A stretch of 36,560 nucleotides of DNA from a virus: the IMG/VR virus record IMGVR_UViG_3300036827_000356, positions 1 through 36,560 of that record, one strand, 5' to 3'. Shown piece by piece: positions 29,339-36,503 of this stretch. The first letter of the stretch is position 1; each line of letters begins with the position of its first letter. A model generated the notes under the pieces. It did no database searches. It was not told the DNA's origin and saw nothing but the letters and a program-made list of their open reading frames with translations. The position numbers were made by a program, and so were the translations under genes.

Positions 29339-29500
29339 GCGGCCAGGCCCCTGGGGCGAAGGCGTCACCGCCGACGAAATGGCCGATTACACCTGGCTCC
29401 GTCCCGAAATCGAAGCCGAAATCAAATTCACCGAATGGACCGCCGGCGGCCTCCTCCGCCACGCCGAATTCGTCTCCCTGCGCGAGCTGTAAAGAAACGG

Positions 29501-29560
29501 GTGGGGTCAGTGCCACACGTTTTTTCCCCGCCGTCCGCGAAAAAACTGCGAATCGATTCC
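29501..29560. repeat. Second, diverged copy of the GGGGTCAGT palindrome
   Basis: GTGGGGTCAGTGCCACACG-TTTTTTC and GAAAAAACTGCG (29539-29550) match the ligase insertion; the right outer arm is replaced by AATCGATTCC. Lies just past the original ligase stop. Confidence 0.65.
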
Positions 29561-29564
29561 TCCG

Positions 29565-29605
29565 GTGCCGGTCGATGCAGTCTGCGCGTCGTGCCGGTCG
29601 ATGCA
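29565..29605 (+). repeat. 15-bp direct repeat
   Basis: GTGCCGGTCGATGCA occurs at 29565-29579 and 29591-29605 between the ligase and the YncE-like gene. No function is evident. Confidence 0.5.
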
Positions 29606-29721
29606 ATAAATAGTAACCAGCAGCGCTACCGCTGCGTCTACTCTTGATAATCCAGCGCAAGAGAGGGTCCGGGGACTCCGTTGCGAGCTACCTTAAACAG
29701 AAGCAATCAAGACTCGTTAAC

Positions 29722-30783
29722 ATGAAGACACACACCTCAACACGAAATCTGGCGATTGGATTTGTAATTGCCGGCGTCTTTCTTCTCGCCATCGACTGCC
29801 CGGCGCAGCAGGAAGATCCCAGCGGTTACAAGGTAATCAAATCCGCTCGAGTCGGCGGCGAAGGTGGTTTCGACTACCTGTCGGCCGATGTCGATGCACG
29901 TCGGCTTTACGTTCCCCGAAATGGACCTGCTGGTGGTCTGACCGTGTGGGACCTCGACACCCTTGCGCCCGTCGGCGACATTCCCGGAGTGGCCTCCGGC
30001 GGCGCGGTGGGCGACTCAAAATCCGGTCACGGCTTCTCGACGACGAGTCCGGTGACGATGTGGGACGCCAAGACACTGAAGGTGATAAAGACGATTCCCG
30101 TTCAGAGCCGCCCCGATGGCATCCTGTTCGATCCTTACAAAGCACGCGTGTGGGTGTTCAGTCATGGAGCACCGCAGGCGACCATCATTGATGCCGTTGA
30201 GGGAACCGTGGTCGGCAGCATCGACCTGGGCGGGGCTGCCGAACAGGCCGTTACCGACGGCCACGGTAAGGTCTACGTAAACCTGACAGACAAGAGCACC
30301 ATCGCGGTGATCGATGCGAACCAACTTGCGGTAACCGCACGCTACGACCTAAGCGGCACAGCTTCCAACGCTGGCGGCCTGGCATTCGATCCCAAAAACC
30401 ACATCCTTTTCTCGTACCTCCACCGACCCTCATCGGTGGCTGTGATCGTCAACGCCGACACTGGAAAGATCATCACCACCCTCCCTACAGGCGAAGGTGT
30501 GGACACCGCTGGATTTGATCCAACAACAATGGAGGCCTTCAGCGCTCAGGGGGATGGCACCATGACGATTATCAAGGAGCGCAGTCCGACGGACTTTGTG
30601 GTGGAGCAGAATGTGAAAACAATGTCAGGCGGTAAGACCCTGGCAATGGATACCAAGCTCCACCGCGCCATCGTGATCGCAGCCGAATTCGGTCCCGCGC
30701 CCTCTCCGCAGCCAGAGGGAGGAAGACGCGGACGTCGCCCCATGGTTCCTGGCTCCTTCACCATCTTGATGGTTGGAAAGTAG
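29722..30783 (+). CDS. Secreted YncE-like beta-propeller protein
   Basis: About 353 aa from ATG 29722, where a signal peptide begins (RNLAIGFVIAGVFLLAIDCPAQQ, with a possible lipobox cysteine). The body is a series of propeller blades of the YncE/YVTN kind: GGLTVWDLDTLAPVGDIPGV, VTMWDAKTLKVIKTIPVQSRPDGILFDP, ATIIDAVEGTVVGSIDLGG, TIAVIDANQLAVTARYDLSG, SVAVIVNADTGKIITTLPTGEGVDTAGFDP, GTMTIIKERSPTDFVVEQNV. Exported or periplasmic; substrate unknown. Probably a host gene rather than element cargo, but its place between two element copies leaves that open. Confidence 0.82.
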   Translation: MKTHTSTRNLAIGFVIAGVFLLAIDCPAQQEDPSGYKVIKSARVGGEGGFDYLSADVDARRLYVPRNGPAGGLTVWDLDTLAPVGDIPGVASGGAVGDSKSGHGFSTTSPVTMWDAKTLKVIKTIPVQSRPDGILFDPYKARVWVFSHGAPQATIIDAVEGTVVGSIDLGGAAEQAVTDGHGKVYVNLTDKSTIAVIDANQLAVTARYDLSGTASNAGGLAFDPKNHILFSYLHRPSSVAVIVNADTGKIITTLPTGEGVDTAGFDPTTMEAFSAQGDGTMTIIKERSPTDFVVEQNVKTMSGGKTLAMDTKLHRAIVIAAEFGPAPSPQPEGGRRGRRPMVPGSFTILMVGK

Positions 30784-30788
30784 GCTGG

Positions 30789-30808
30789 TCCGCCGTAGTC
30801 TTGGCGGA
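30789..30808 (+). repeat. GTAGT-type palindrome right after the YncE-like stop
   Basis: TCCGCC-GTAGTCTT-GGCGGA, a short relative of 19218-19243. It starts 6 bp after the stop codon. No T run follows, so terminator activity is doubtful. Confidence 0.45.
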
Positions 30809-30950
30809 GACGGAAACAGCAAAAGCCCCCGATCGCATTTAGAGTGGCGTGTTTGTCACCTCCCACGTTCCCCGTCTCCGAGTCCCGTTATTCCCGGTCC
30901 TCATCCTTCCACACCCGGAGCATTTAGCCTCTAGCGCCGGCGGCGCACCT

Positions 30951-30969
30951 GGTGCCCGACCGAAAGGTC
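30951..30969 (+). repeat. Mini-hairpin element with GAAA loop
   Basis: GGTGCCC, then GACC-GAAA-GGTC. An upstream GCGCC-GGC-GGCGC hairpin (30934-30946) precedes it. The GAAA tetraloop replaces GCCA while the stem is kept. Intergenic, outside the phage block. Confidence 0.5.
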
Positions 30970-31014
30970 CTCCGCATCCTCTGCTCTGAATCCACTCACC
31001 GCCGTTGGCAATTC

Positions 31015-31443
31015 TCAAATCTCCCACCCCCACCATTTCCGCCGCCGATCGTGCCTGGACTCAGGAGCCTGGTCCTTGCCATAGACGTACCGAATCATCT
31101 TCATCGCCGTCTGTTCACTCTGCCTGGCAATCCATTCTTCCGCCCCTCTCGCATCCTCTTCCAGCTTGCCCGGTTGATACCACGGCGGTTTGCTCAGCAA
31201 TTGCATCTGCTGACCGACGAGAATCAGCGAGATTGCCGCTTCCACTCGCGTCAATCTGTTGATCATTGCCATTCGGTATTTCGTATGCTGCTTTTCGTGC
31301 CCCGCCAGCCACTCGATGAGCTGGGTCAGCAGCTTGAAGTTCGCCTCTGTTAATCCATCGATATGCCTGACAATTTCCGGAGATGTCGTGATCGATCTAG
31401 CATTTCTTCTCATACCGTTGGCATACCACAACCTGCGTACCAT
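31015..31443 (-). CDS. Helical protein of unknown function
   Basis: About 142 aa from ATG 31443 (GGGGTG upstream); ATG 31413 is an alternative. ARSITTSPEIVRHIDGLTEANFKLLTQLIEWLAGHEKQHTKYRMAMINRLTRVEAAISLILVGQQMQLLSKPPW is largely alpha-helical with heptad-like spacing, and the end is very basic (SRHDRRRKWWGWE). It sits between the YncE-like gene and the second integrase, in divergent orientation to the latter. No family recognised. Confidence 0.5.
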   Translation of the reverse strand: MVRRLWYANGMRRNARSITTSPEIVRHIDGLTEANFKLLTQLIEWLAGHEKQHTKYRMAMINRLTRVEAAISLILVGQQMQLLSKPPWYQPGKLEEDARGAEEWIARQSEQTAMKMIRYVYGKDQAPESRHDRRRKWWGWEI

Positions 31444-31537
31444 GGGCACCCCAATTTCCCGGTAGTGAAGGCGTCTCGGGTCACGTGCGGGAACCGAGGC
31501 GACGGGCGCAAACCGACCCTCGCCTACCACAGTTCAC

Positions 31538-31706
31538 TGTCAGTGAAACTGTCAGTGAAAGTAGTCCCGCGTTAACAAAAATAGTCGCGCGTTCACCTCA
31601 ATTCCCGTTGACATGTGCAGTAATACTAATACAATAAGCCTAATGAATCGGTAGCACTTGTCCGATTCCGACCCTCGCCTCCAACTCTTGTGGGCTTACC
31701 CACAAG
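31538..31706 (+). promoter_or_regulatory. Promoter and repeat-bearing leader upstream of the second integrase
   Basis: TTGACA (31608-31613) and TACAAT (31630-31635) with a 16-nt spacer form a strong sigma-70 promoter pointing at the integrase remnant. Upstream are direct repeats ACTGTCAGTGAAA (31538-31562) and TAGTCCCGCGTT/TAGTCGCGCGTT (about 31562-31592). Downstream, in the roughly 200-nt leader, is a perfect hairpin CTTGTGGG-CTTA-CCCACAAG (31687-31706). The repeats could bind integrase or a regulator. Nothing else is seen between 31444 and 31847. Confidence 0.55.
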
Positions 31707-31847
31707 CACTTCCGGAGAGCAGGGGTCCGAATCTTCACCGGAATCTTCACCTAATTCAGAACACGCTCAGAATTCGTCCAGAATCCCTGGAGAATCGTTT
31801 CATTGCTCGCTTATAGCGACAATGCCGACCGCTTCACACTCGCAACC

Positions 31848-32787
31848 ATGAGTGAAGCAATGCAACAACAGTTCGGTTTGATTCGGCGCCCGTGGGGCGT
31901 CTACTACCTCAAAAACAAAACCACTGGAACAGACCAGCCTCAAGACTCGCGACAAAGACGAGGCCCTCCGCCTCCTGGCTGCCCACAACGACACCGAGGC
32001 CCAGCCTCATTTCAACCTCGCCCTGGCCCGCGTCTACATGAACGGCGCCGATCCAAAACTTGGCACTCGCACCTGGCAGGAAGTCATGGAGCACATCGTC
32101 GCCAAGAAAACCGACGAAACCCGCCGGCGCTGGGAAGTCGCTATCAAAGACGCGAACTTCGATTGCATCCGCAACCTCGCCGTTGCGGAGACGCGCCCGG
32201 AACATTTCGACCGCGCCTTAGAGGATGGCAAAGTCTCCAGCAACGTCTACCTCCGCCGGATACATAACCATGCCCTCGGCATGGAATGGCTCCTTAAATC
32301 AGTCATTCCGCGCCTGCAATGGCCACGTCCGGTGTTCGGGCAGAAACGCGCCATCACCGCCGCAGAACATCAGGCAATCGTGGAACGCGAGACCAATCCC
32401 GAGCGCCGCGACTTCTACGAGCTGCTCTGGCACACCGGCGCTTCCCAGACCGACGCGGCCTGCCTCACGGCCGAGGACATCAACTGGAATACGCGAACAA
32501 TCTCCTACTGCCGCAAGAAGCTGAAATCTCGCTCGGGCGTCAAACCCGCCCTCATCCGCTTTGGGAACGAAGTCACCGCCATCCTCCAGCGCCGGCCGCA
32601 ATCAGGCCCGCTCTTTCAGTACCTGCGCACCGTTCGACCAGGCGACCGCGCCACCGAGTTCAAGCAACGCTGCACGGGCCTAAAGATAAATGGCATCTCC
32701 CTCCATTCCTATCGCTACGCCTGGGCAGAACAAAGTTTAGCAACTATGCGGCAGAATGTGGACAACCAGACCTCCACGGGAGCATGA
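31848..32787 (+). pseudogene. Tyrosine integrase remnant, paralogue of the integrase at 1
   Basis: The start (MSEAMQQQFGLIRRPWGVYYLKNKTTG) is followed by a frameshift at about 31925-31935, after which TSLKTRDKDEALRLLAAHND continues one frame over. The remainder (NGADPKLGTRTWQEVMEHI, VSSNVYLRRIHNHALGMEWLL, HTGASQTDAACLTAEDINW, LHSYRYAWAEQ) tracks the first integrase closely, including Gln in place of catalytic Arg I. After HSYR-YAW the homology ends near 32733 and a foreign tail (SLATMRQNVDNQTSTGA) finishes the frame, so the second catalytic His and the Tyr are gone. Not functional. Confidence 0.88.
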
Positions 32788-33104
32788 TTGAGCGTGTGAA
32801 GATTGACCGTTTTGCGTTAATACGACGATTGTGCTGGGTGGTTCTATTCAGCGGACTCATCTGGAACATTGTGCTCACATTAGATTATTTTGACCCACCC
32901 GCCACAGACCCGCTGATGGTCAGGTTCGTCAAGTCAGGCGATTATTTACCGAGCGGGGATACGTTTACCCTAAGGCAGATTGTTCCGTCCCTTTCCCGAA
33001 TACTGGAGGAGGATAGGAAGAGTTATAGGCGGGTCTTTTTTGTCAGTGTGTTAGGTCTCGCTGCTGCCGTTGTCGTAGCAGCAATCCCACGAAGGACTTC
33101 GTGA
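32784..33104 (+). CDS. Small two-pass membrane protein in inserted element
   Basis: A 106-aa protein with hydrophobic helices at about 13-31 (CWVVLFSGLIWNIVLTLDYF) and 86-101 (VFFVSVLGLAAAVVVAAIP); the loop between is polar and probably extracytoplasmic. Its ATG overlaps the stop of the truncated integrase (ATGA), so it may be translated by coupling. GC content drops clearly from here on compared with the preceding sequence, marking the inserted element. No family recognised. Confidence 0.55.
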   Translation: MIERVKIDRFALIRRLCWVVLFSGLIWNIVLTLDYFDPPATDPLMVRFVKSGDYLPSGDTFTLRQIVPSLSRILEEDRKSYRRVFFVSVLGLAAAVVVAAIPRRTS

Positions 33105-33120
33105 CGGTTTAGGCATTGTT

Positions 33121-33408
33121 ATGATGTTGCACTCGTTTACAGTCGCAGATGTGTTTCTGATTGAGGGGCGTGGTTGTGTGCTTGTTCCGGGATTACCGAC
33201 AGAACCCGAATCACCAGTAGTGAAAACGGGGGCACGCATACAGTTGCGAACGCCTGCTGGCAGGGTGATTGACACGAATATCAAAGCGATTGAGATGATT
33301 ACATATCGCAAGAAACCCGAGAAGATTTGTTGTCCGATTTTGCTTCCGAAAAACTTCACCAAGGATGATGTTCCCATCGGAACCGAAGTGTATTTGGTGC
33401 AGGACTAG
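33121..33408 (+). CDS. Stand-alone EF-Tu domain-2-like beta-barrel protein
   Basis: A 95-aa protein whose whole length follows the domain-2 pattern of translational GTPases: HSFTVADVFLIEGRGCVLVPGLPTEPESPVVKTGARIQLRTPAGRVIDTNIKAIEMI, then CPILLPKNFTKDDVPIGTEVYLV (family: F.I.dvF.i.GrGtV..G.v..G.v.vGd.i.l, and the closing G..v). There is no GTPase domain. Single-domain relatives exist in databases as hypothetical proteins, as I recall; their function is unknown to me. It lies 16 bp after the membrane protein gene, and its stop shares a CTAG with the convergent recombinase stop. Confidence 0.6.
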   Translation: MMLHSFTVADVFLIEGRGCVLVPGLPTEPESPVVKTGARIQLRTPAGRVIDTNIKAIEMITYRKKPEKICCPILLPKNFTKDDVPIGTEVYLVQD

Positions 33409-34064
33409 CACGCCGCACACTCTATAACCCGCTTCACGGCGGTTGCTGTCCATGTTCCTCCCCGTGGGGTTTTTTCGCCTCGCTTGTTCATACAGTCAGC
33501 GATGCGGGATAGCGTTTCCACTCCCGTGCTCTGGATTTCACGGATGCTCTTAAGGGCGGTAGCAGCAAACTCCTGCTTCCGTTTGATGTTCGCCTCAACC
33601 GCCTTCCTCAATGACCTCTCGGGATTCGGATTCCCCAAGACAACCCCCCGCTGCTTGGCAACAGCGAGACCCGCTGTCGTCCGTTCGGAAATCAACTGCC
33701 GTTCACGCTGGGCGAGTAGGGCGATGATGCCCACGCTCAACTTGTCGGCATTTGGCATATCGCAAGCGACGAAGTCAACCCCGCTGTCTTGAAGTTGGAG
33801 CAGAAAGGCGGCATTGCGGGAAAGGCGGTCAAGTTTAGCGATGACCAGCACCGCCTTTTTGGATTTCGCCGTTTGGATTGCGGCGGCAAGTTGAGGTCTC
33901 TTGTTGTTCGCTCCGCTCTCTACTTCCTCAAAGGTTCCAACCAGTTCGCAGTCCATTGAAGCAAGGTAACGGGCAACCGATTGCTTCTGTGCCTCAATCC
34001 CGTTCCCCTGCAACCCTTGCTTTTCGGTGCTGACTCGGTAGTAGGATACGAACTTCATTCTCAT
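33405..34064 (-). CDS. Serine recombinase (resolvase/invertase family)
   Basis: A 219-aa recombinase. The catalytic domain is complete: VSYYRVSTEKQ with the active-site serine in RVST, VESGANNKRPQLAAAI, VLVIAKLDRLSRN (catalytic arginine region), FVACDMPNADKLSVGIIALLAQRERQLISERTTAGLAVAKQRG (E helix). A short C-terminal helix-turn-helix (ETLSRIADCMNKRGEKTPRGGTWTATAVKRVIE) binds the site. It probably moves or resolves the small element that split the second integrase. A perfect 18-bp palindrome sits 25 bp before its start. Confidence 0.88.
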   Translation of the reverse strand: MRMKFVSYYRVSTEKQGLQGNGIEAQKQSVARYLASMDCELVGTFEEVESGANNKRPQLAAAIQTAKSKKAVLVIAKLDRLSRNAAFLLQLQDSGVDFVACDMPNADKLSVGIIALLAQRERQLISERTTAGLAVAKQRGVVLGNPNPERSLRKAVEANIKRKQEFAATALKSIREIQSTGVETLSRIADCMNKRGEKTPRGGTWTATAVKRVIECAAC

Positions 34065-34088
34065 GGCACCAAAATGCCAGAAAAACTC

Positions 34089-34130
34089 TAAAATATCAAC
34101 ACGTAACGTTCATTACGTGTTGATATTTTA
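34089..34130. repeat. Perfect 18-bp inverted repeat with 6-nt loop
   Basis: TAAAATATCAACACGTAA (34089-34106), loop CGTTCA, and the exact complement (34113-34130). It is AT-rich in GC-rich surroundings. It lies between the serine recombinase start and the Rep operon's last gene. It could be the recombinase's site, the Rep nicking hairpin, or a bidirectional terminator (a TTATTTT tail follows on the + strand). Confidence 0.75.
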
Positions 34131-34257
34131 TTATTTTGGGAACGTTGGGGCGGTGTACAAGGGTGAGATTGCCCGCAAGATGGCGTTCTGCGGCGTCCTG
34201 AATACCACAGGAGCGACTTTTAGAGCAGTGCGAGGGAGATGGGGCGATTGCCCAAAA

Positions 34258-34500
34258 TCAGCGTTTTCGGGAGTTCTGTTTGTTCTGTCGCTCAATCTCC
34301 CGCTTTCGCCGCTCCTGCTCCTGATGCTTGCGAAGGACGTTCTTTACACGGGCGAGTCTGGTCTGGTAGGTGACGATTTGGTTGCTCAAACTCTCTGTCC
34401 TGCCATCTTCACCCACGAGTTGCGGCATCATTTCCACCATCGCCTCCATCTGTGCCAGAAGCATCTGGAAAACCTGAATCATCTTGGTGGCGTCATTCAT
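34258..34500 (-). CDS. Small coiled-coil protein of Rep operon
   Basis: An 80-aa protein from ATG 34500 (MNDATKMIQVFQMLLAQMEAMVEMMPQLVGEDGRTESLSNQIVTYQTRLARVKNVLRKHQEQERRKREIERQNKQNSRKR), strongly helical with a very basic C-terminus that could bind nucleic acid. Its start overlaps the stop of the 50-aa gene. No family recognised. Confidence 0.5.
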   Translation of the reverse strand: MNDATKMIQVFQMLLAQMEAMVEMMPQLVGEDGRTESLSNQIVTYQTRLARVKNVLRKHQEQERRKREIERQNKQNSRKR

Positions 34501-34645
34501 GCGGAACCTCCACGTCCAGCAAATTGAATAGTCGGATTGCTCGCCTTTGCACTTCTGGATTTCCCTCAAGACACCATACGATGTCGGCGAAATCCATTTG
34601 CATATCGGCGACTTGGTCATCAGTCATTTCAAGTTCAATCTTCAT
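34493..34645 (-). CDS. 50-aa acidic protein of Rep operon
   Basis: MKIELEMTDDQVADMQMDFADIVWCLEGNPEVQRRAIRLFNLLDVEVPHE: small, acidic and helical. The ATG overlaps the Rep stop (ATGA at 34645-34642) and the end overlaps the 80-aa gene, so three genes form a tightly coupled operon. Real by gene arrangement; no function is suggested. Confidence 0.5.
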   Translation of the reverse strand: MKIELEMTDDQVADMQMDFADIVWCLEGNPEVQRRAIRLFNLLDVEVPHE

Positions 34646-35187
34646 AGTGCTTCCTTCTGGTTGGCGTTCCGTAAAATCTGCGTGTGGAGTAGCGTTGACA
34701 TTTTCCAGTGGCAAAACTCGCCGTGGAAGTATCGGGAATGATGCAGCGGCGTTTCGTCGTTCTGGGTCAGATACCAGATGCCGAGGGGCGTCTTGGTTGA
34801 ATCCCACGGCACGATTTCGCAAACAGATTTGCCGATTTTTTGCCATTGGCGGGTGAGGTATCGGCACACAACTTCGGGCGTGGTGCGGATGACATTGTCG
34901 CTGGTGAGAGCAAAATGAAAATGAAACCGCTTCCCGTGCCGACTGCCTTCTTGTTTCAGGAACCATCCAACCCCTTGAAGGTCTCGTCTGCCCGTGAATC
35001 GCTTTGCGAGGTCTCGCATTAGCAGGTGGAACTTTTTCAACCGCTCTTTTTCGTCGCCCTGAAACTCATCTTTGAAACTCAGGTGCCCATACACCATCCA
35101 GTTCGGCACCAAGTCAAGCGATGCGAAGATTGCATCGTGCATGTGCTGATAACGGAGGTCTCTCTTAGTGTCTCCCATGTCTATCAT
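34642..35187 (-). CDS. HUH-type replication initiator-like protein (Rep)
   Basis: About 181 aa from ATG 35187. GKRFHFHFALTSDN (HxH at H94/H96 counting from an upstream TTG at 35202) is the HUH metal site. GIWYLTQ (Y144) gives the nucleophile tyrosine one helix later, as in single-Tyr rolling-circle Rep and relaxase-like proteins. LVPNWMVYGHLSFKDE is the first strand with its conserved aromatic/His context. GVGWFLKQEGSRHGK precedes the HUH strand. This suggests the insertion is a rolling-circle replicating or Rep-transposing mini-element that integrates through the serine recombinase. The motif fit is good but short, so the call is moderate. Confidence 0.6.
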   Translation of the reverse strand: MIDMGDTKRDLRYQHMHDAIFASLDLVPNWMVYGHLSFKDEFQGDEKERLKKFHLLMRDLAKRFTGRRDLQGVGWFLKQEGSRHGKRFHFHFALTSDNVIRTTPEVVCRYLTRQWQKIGKSVCEIVPWDSTKTPLGIWYLTQNDETPLHHSRYFHGEFCHWKMSTLLHTQILRNANQKEAL

Positions 35188-35247
35188 AAATACAGCATTC
35201 AAGGGGAACCCGTCCCCTTACTCGGAACACCGCGACATCGCACGACA

Positions 35248-35463
35248 TCAACTCACCGAACCCGAGGCTCGATGAATCAGCGCTCGCTCCTGGGACACCG
35301 TCCGGCCATCCGGCAGCACCTCACCGCGCTTAAGCAAGTCCAACAAACTCTCGCGGCTGATTGCGCCGGCCTTCCAGGCGATGACCGCGGCATTCAACTG
35401 GTCAGCCGTTATTGCGCGCGACGCCAGGTCAGTATTCATCGCGAAACCTACCTGGTGTTCACC
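35248..35463 (-). pseudogene. C-terminal fragment of a second DUF4055 protein
   Basis: VGFAMNTDLASRAITADQLNAAVIAWKAGAISRESLLDLLKRGEVLPDGRTVSQERALIHRASG aligns residue for residue with the last 65 residues of the DUF4055 protein at 7213. Sequence upstream of this fragment on the - strand is not DUF4055. The DNA similarity is high over about 35270-35450. Remnant of a second element copy. Confidence 0.85.
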
Positions 35464-35487
35464 TCCCGGCTCAGTTCCATCAGTCCC

Positions 35488-35720
35488 CCATCCAAACATC
35501 AACCGTTTCCAGTACTGGGAGCTCCGCATCATCTGGCTCATGCTCCGCGGCGAATGCATGCGCGTCCCCATTTTCAACGACGGCCCCACCTCCTCCTCCC
35601 TCTCCCATCCGATGGGAGAGGGCCGGGGTGAGGGCCAACCATCACTCGCCACTCGTCACCCGTCACTTAAACAGGTCCTCATTCTCGACCCATCCCGCTT
35701 CCAACACATCGTCGAAGGTA
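35488..35720 (+). pseudogene. Inverted internal fragment of a second HK97-type portal
   Basis: PHPNINRFQYWELRIIWLMLRGECMRVPIF and, after a repeat insertion, LKQVLILDPSRFQHIVEG match residues about 88-150 of the portal at 5862. It lies on the + strand, whereas the DUF4055 fragment beside it is on the - strand, so one piece was inverted when the copy broke up. A palindromic repeat (35598-35635) interrupts it. Confidence 0.82.
35598..35635. repeat. CCCTCTCCC palindrome in portal fragment
   Basis: CCCTCTCCCATC (35598-35609), C, GATGGGAGAGGG (35611-35622), then CCGGGGTGAGGG. Same plan as the element that frameshifts the ligase at 29282. Confidence 0.7.
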
Positions 35721-35726
35721 GGGGCC

Positions 35727-36503
35727 CGTTTTGCTCCGAACTCATCACTGCGCAGCCAGTCGCCTGCAAATGCGGCAGATTGTCGCAATCAGGCAACAGA
35801 ACGAACCCCAGGGCGCCCAGGCGCTGGCCCAAGGTCCGCCGGACTCGTTGGGAACGTGTAACCCCTCCCGTCAAGGCACATCTTGTGGGACTTACGCCCG
35901 GCTGGATCAAAGTCAGGACATTGTCGCAGACGGCGTCAAAAAGACCGGCCAGGATGCGCCCACGATCTTCTCCCTTGTTGGCCAAATGGGTCAGGTCGGT
36001 CTTCAGAATCACCGCGCAACGACCCGACAAAGGGGCCGGATCGTTAACCTTTTCGCACAGGACGCTTGCTTCTTCGACCGACAGGGAAAAGCGCTCGATC
36101 AGTTGCTTTAAAAAATTGCCGGTTCCCTGGGAGCAACGGCTGTTTTCGCGGAAGACCGTTTGCCCACTCGACCGTAGTTCCAGGACGGAAATCCGTGCGC
36201 GCCGATATCGATGATGGTGACCGGTTCCAATCCATAAAAGTGTTGATACCCTCGAAGCAGAGCCTGTTTCTGGGAAATGTGCGGCAGGTCGACTCTTTCA
36301 GCAAAGCGACCACACACCGCCGCGGCGGCAACCGAACCCCAGTCCCAGCCCTCGAGCATCTGTCTCAAACTTGAGCCTGGGTTTTTCCGATGCTCGCAGG
36401 TGAGCCTGCGCTGCAGGTGAACCGAGCCGCTTTCGCAATTGAGTTCCACAGCCTTAATCGTTTCGGCACCGGCATCGATCCCGACCAGTCGTCTCGGTTT
36501 CAT
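35727..36503 (-). pseudogene. BadF/BcrA/HgdC-type ATPase (CoA-dehydratase activator family), frameshifted
   Basis: ATG 36503 opens with RRLVGIDAGAETIKAVEL (phosphate-1 loop of the ASKHA ATPase fold), and ALLRGYQHFYGLEPVTIIDIGA is the second nucleotide motif. At about 36195-36205 the frame changes; then ISVLELRSSGQTVFRENSRCSQGTGNFLKQLIERFSLSVEEAS, SGRCAVILKTDLTHLANKGEDRGRILAGLFDAVCDNVLTLI and CALTGGVTRSQRV continue in another frame. The C followed by GTG(N/S)F is the usual iron-sulfur cluster cysteine region. The 3' end runs into the portal fragment. Host gene damaged by frameshift and element debris; a sequencing error at the shift cannot be excluded. Confidence 0.75.

Larger units (their letters stand above)
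28435..29492 (+). pseudogene. ATP-dependent DNA ligase (LigD-type ligase domain), repeat-disrupted
   Basis: The adenylation domain is intact: YELKLDGYRLQAI (motif I lysine), LDGEAVVVD (III), YYVFDLLHLNG (IIIa), EGVVAKRLDSKY (IV) and DDWLKLPL (V). The OB domain follows (YFVIGAYRLDGKRLDILLVGQFEPA). An in-frame palindromic insertion at 29085-29148 adds GSVRHVFSPSSVKKLRTDPAA before NHPKLLFAGKVHQGLNPANR. A second insertion at about 29275-29340 shifts the frame, so the normal end (WGEGVTADEMADYTWLRPEIEAEIKF... to SLREL, stop 29490-29492) is out of frame and translation runs instead to 29613. Likely damaged, though the catalytic part survives. Confidence 0.75.

Noticed and set aside
34063-34527. A 154-aa + strand open frame over the palindrome and Rep operon
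   Set aside because: It spans the palindrome and lies antisense to coupled, better-supported small genes.
32733-35210. Terminal inverted repeats or target duplications bounding the mini-element
   Set aside because: I compared the sequence around both inferred ends by eye and saw none. Serine-recombinase elements need not have them, so the ends are only approximate.
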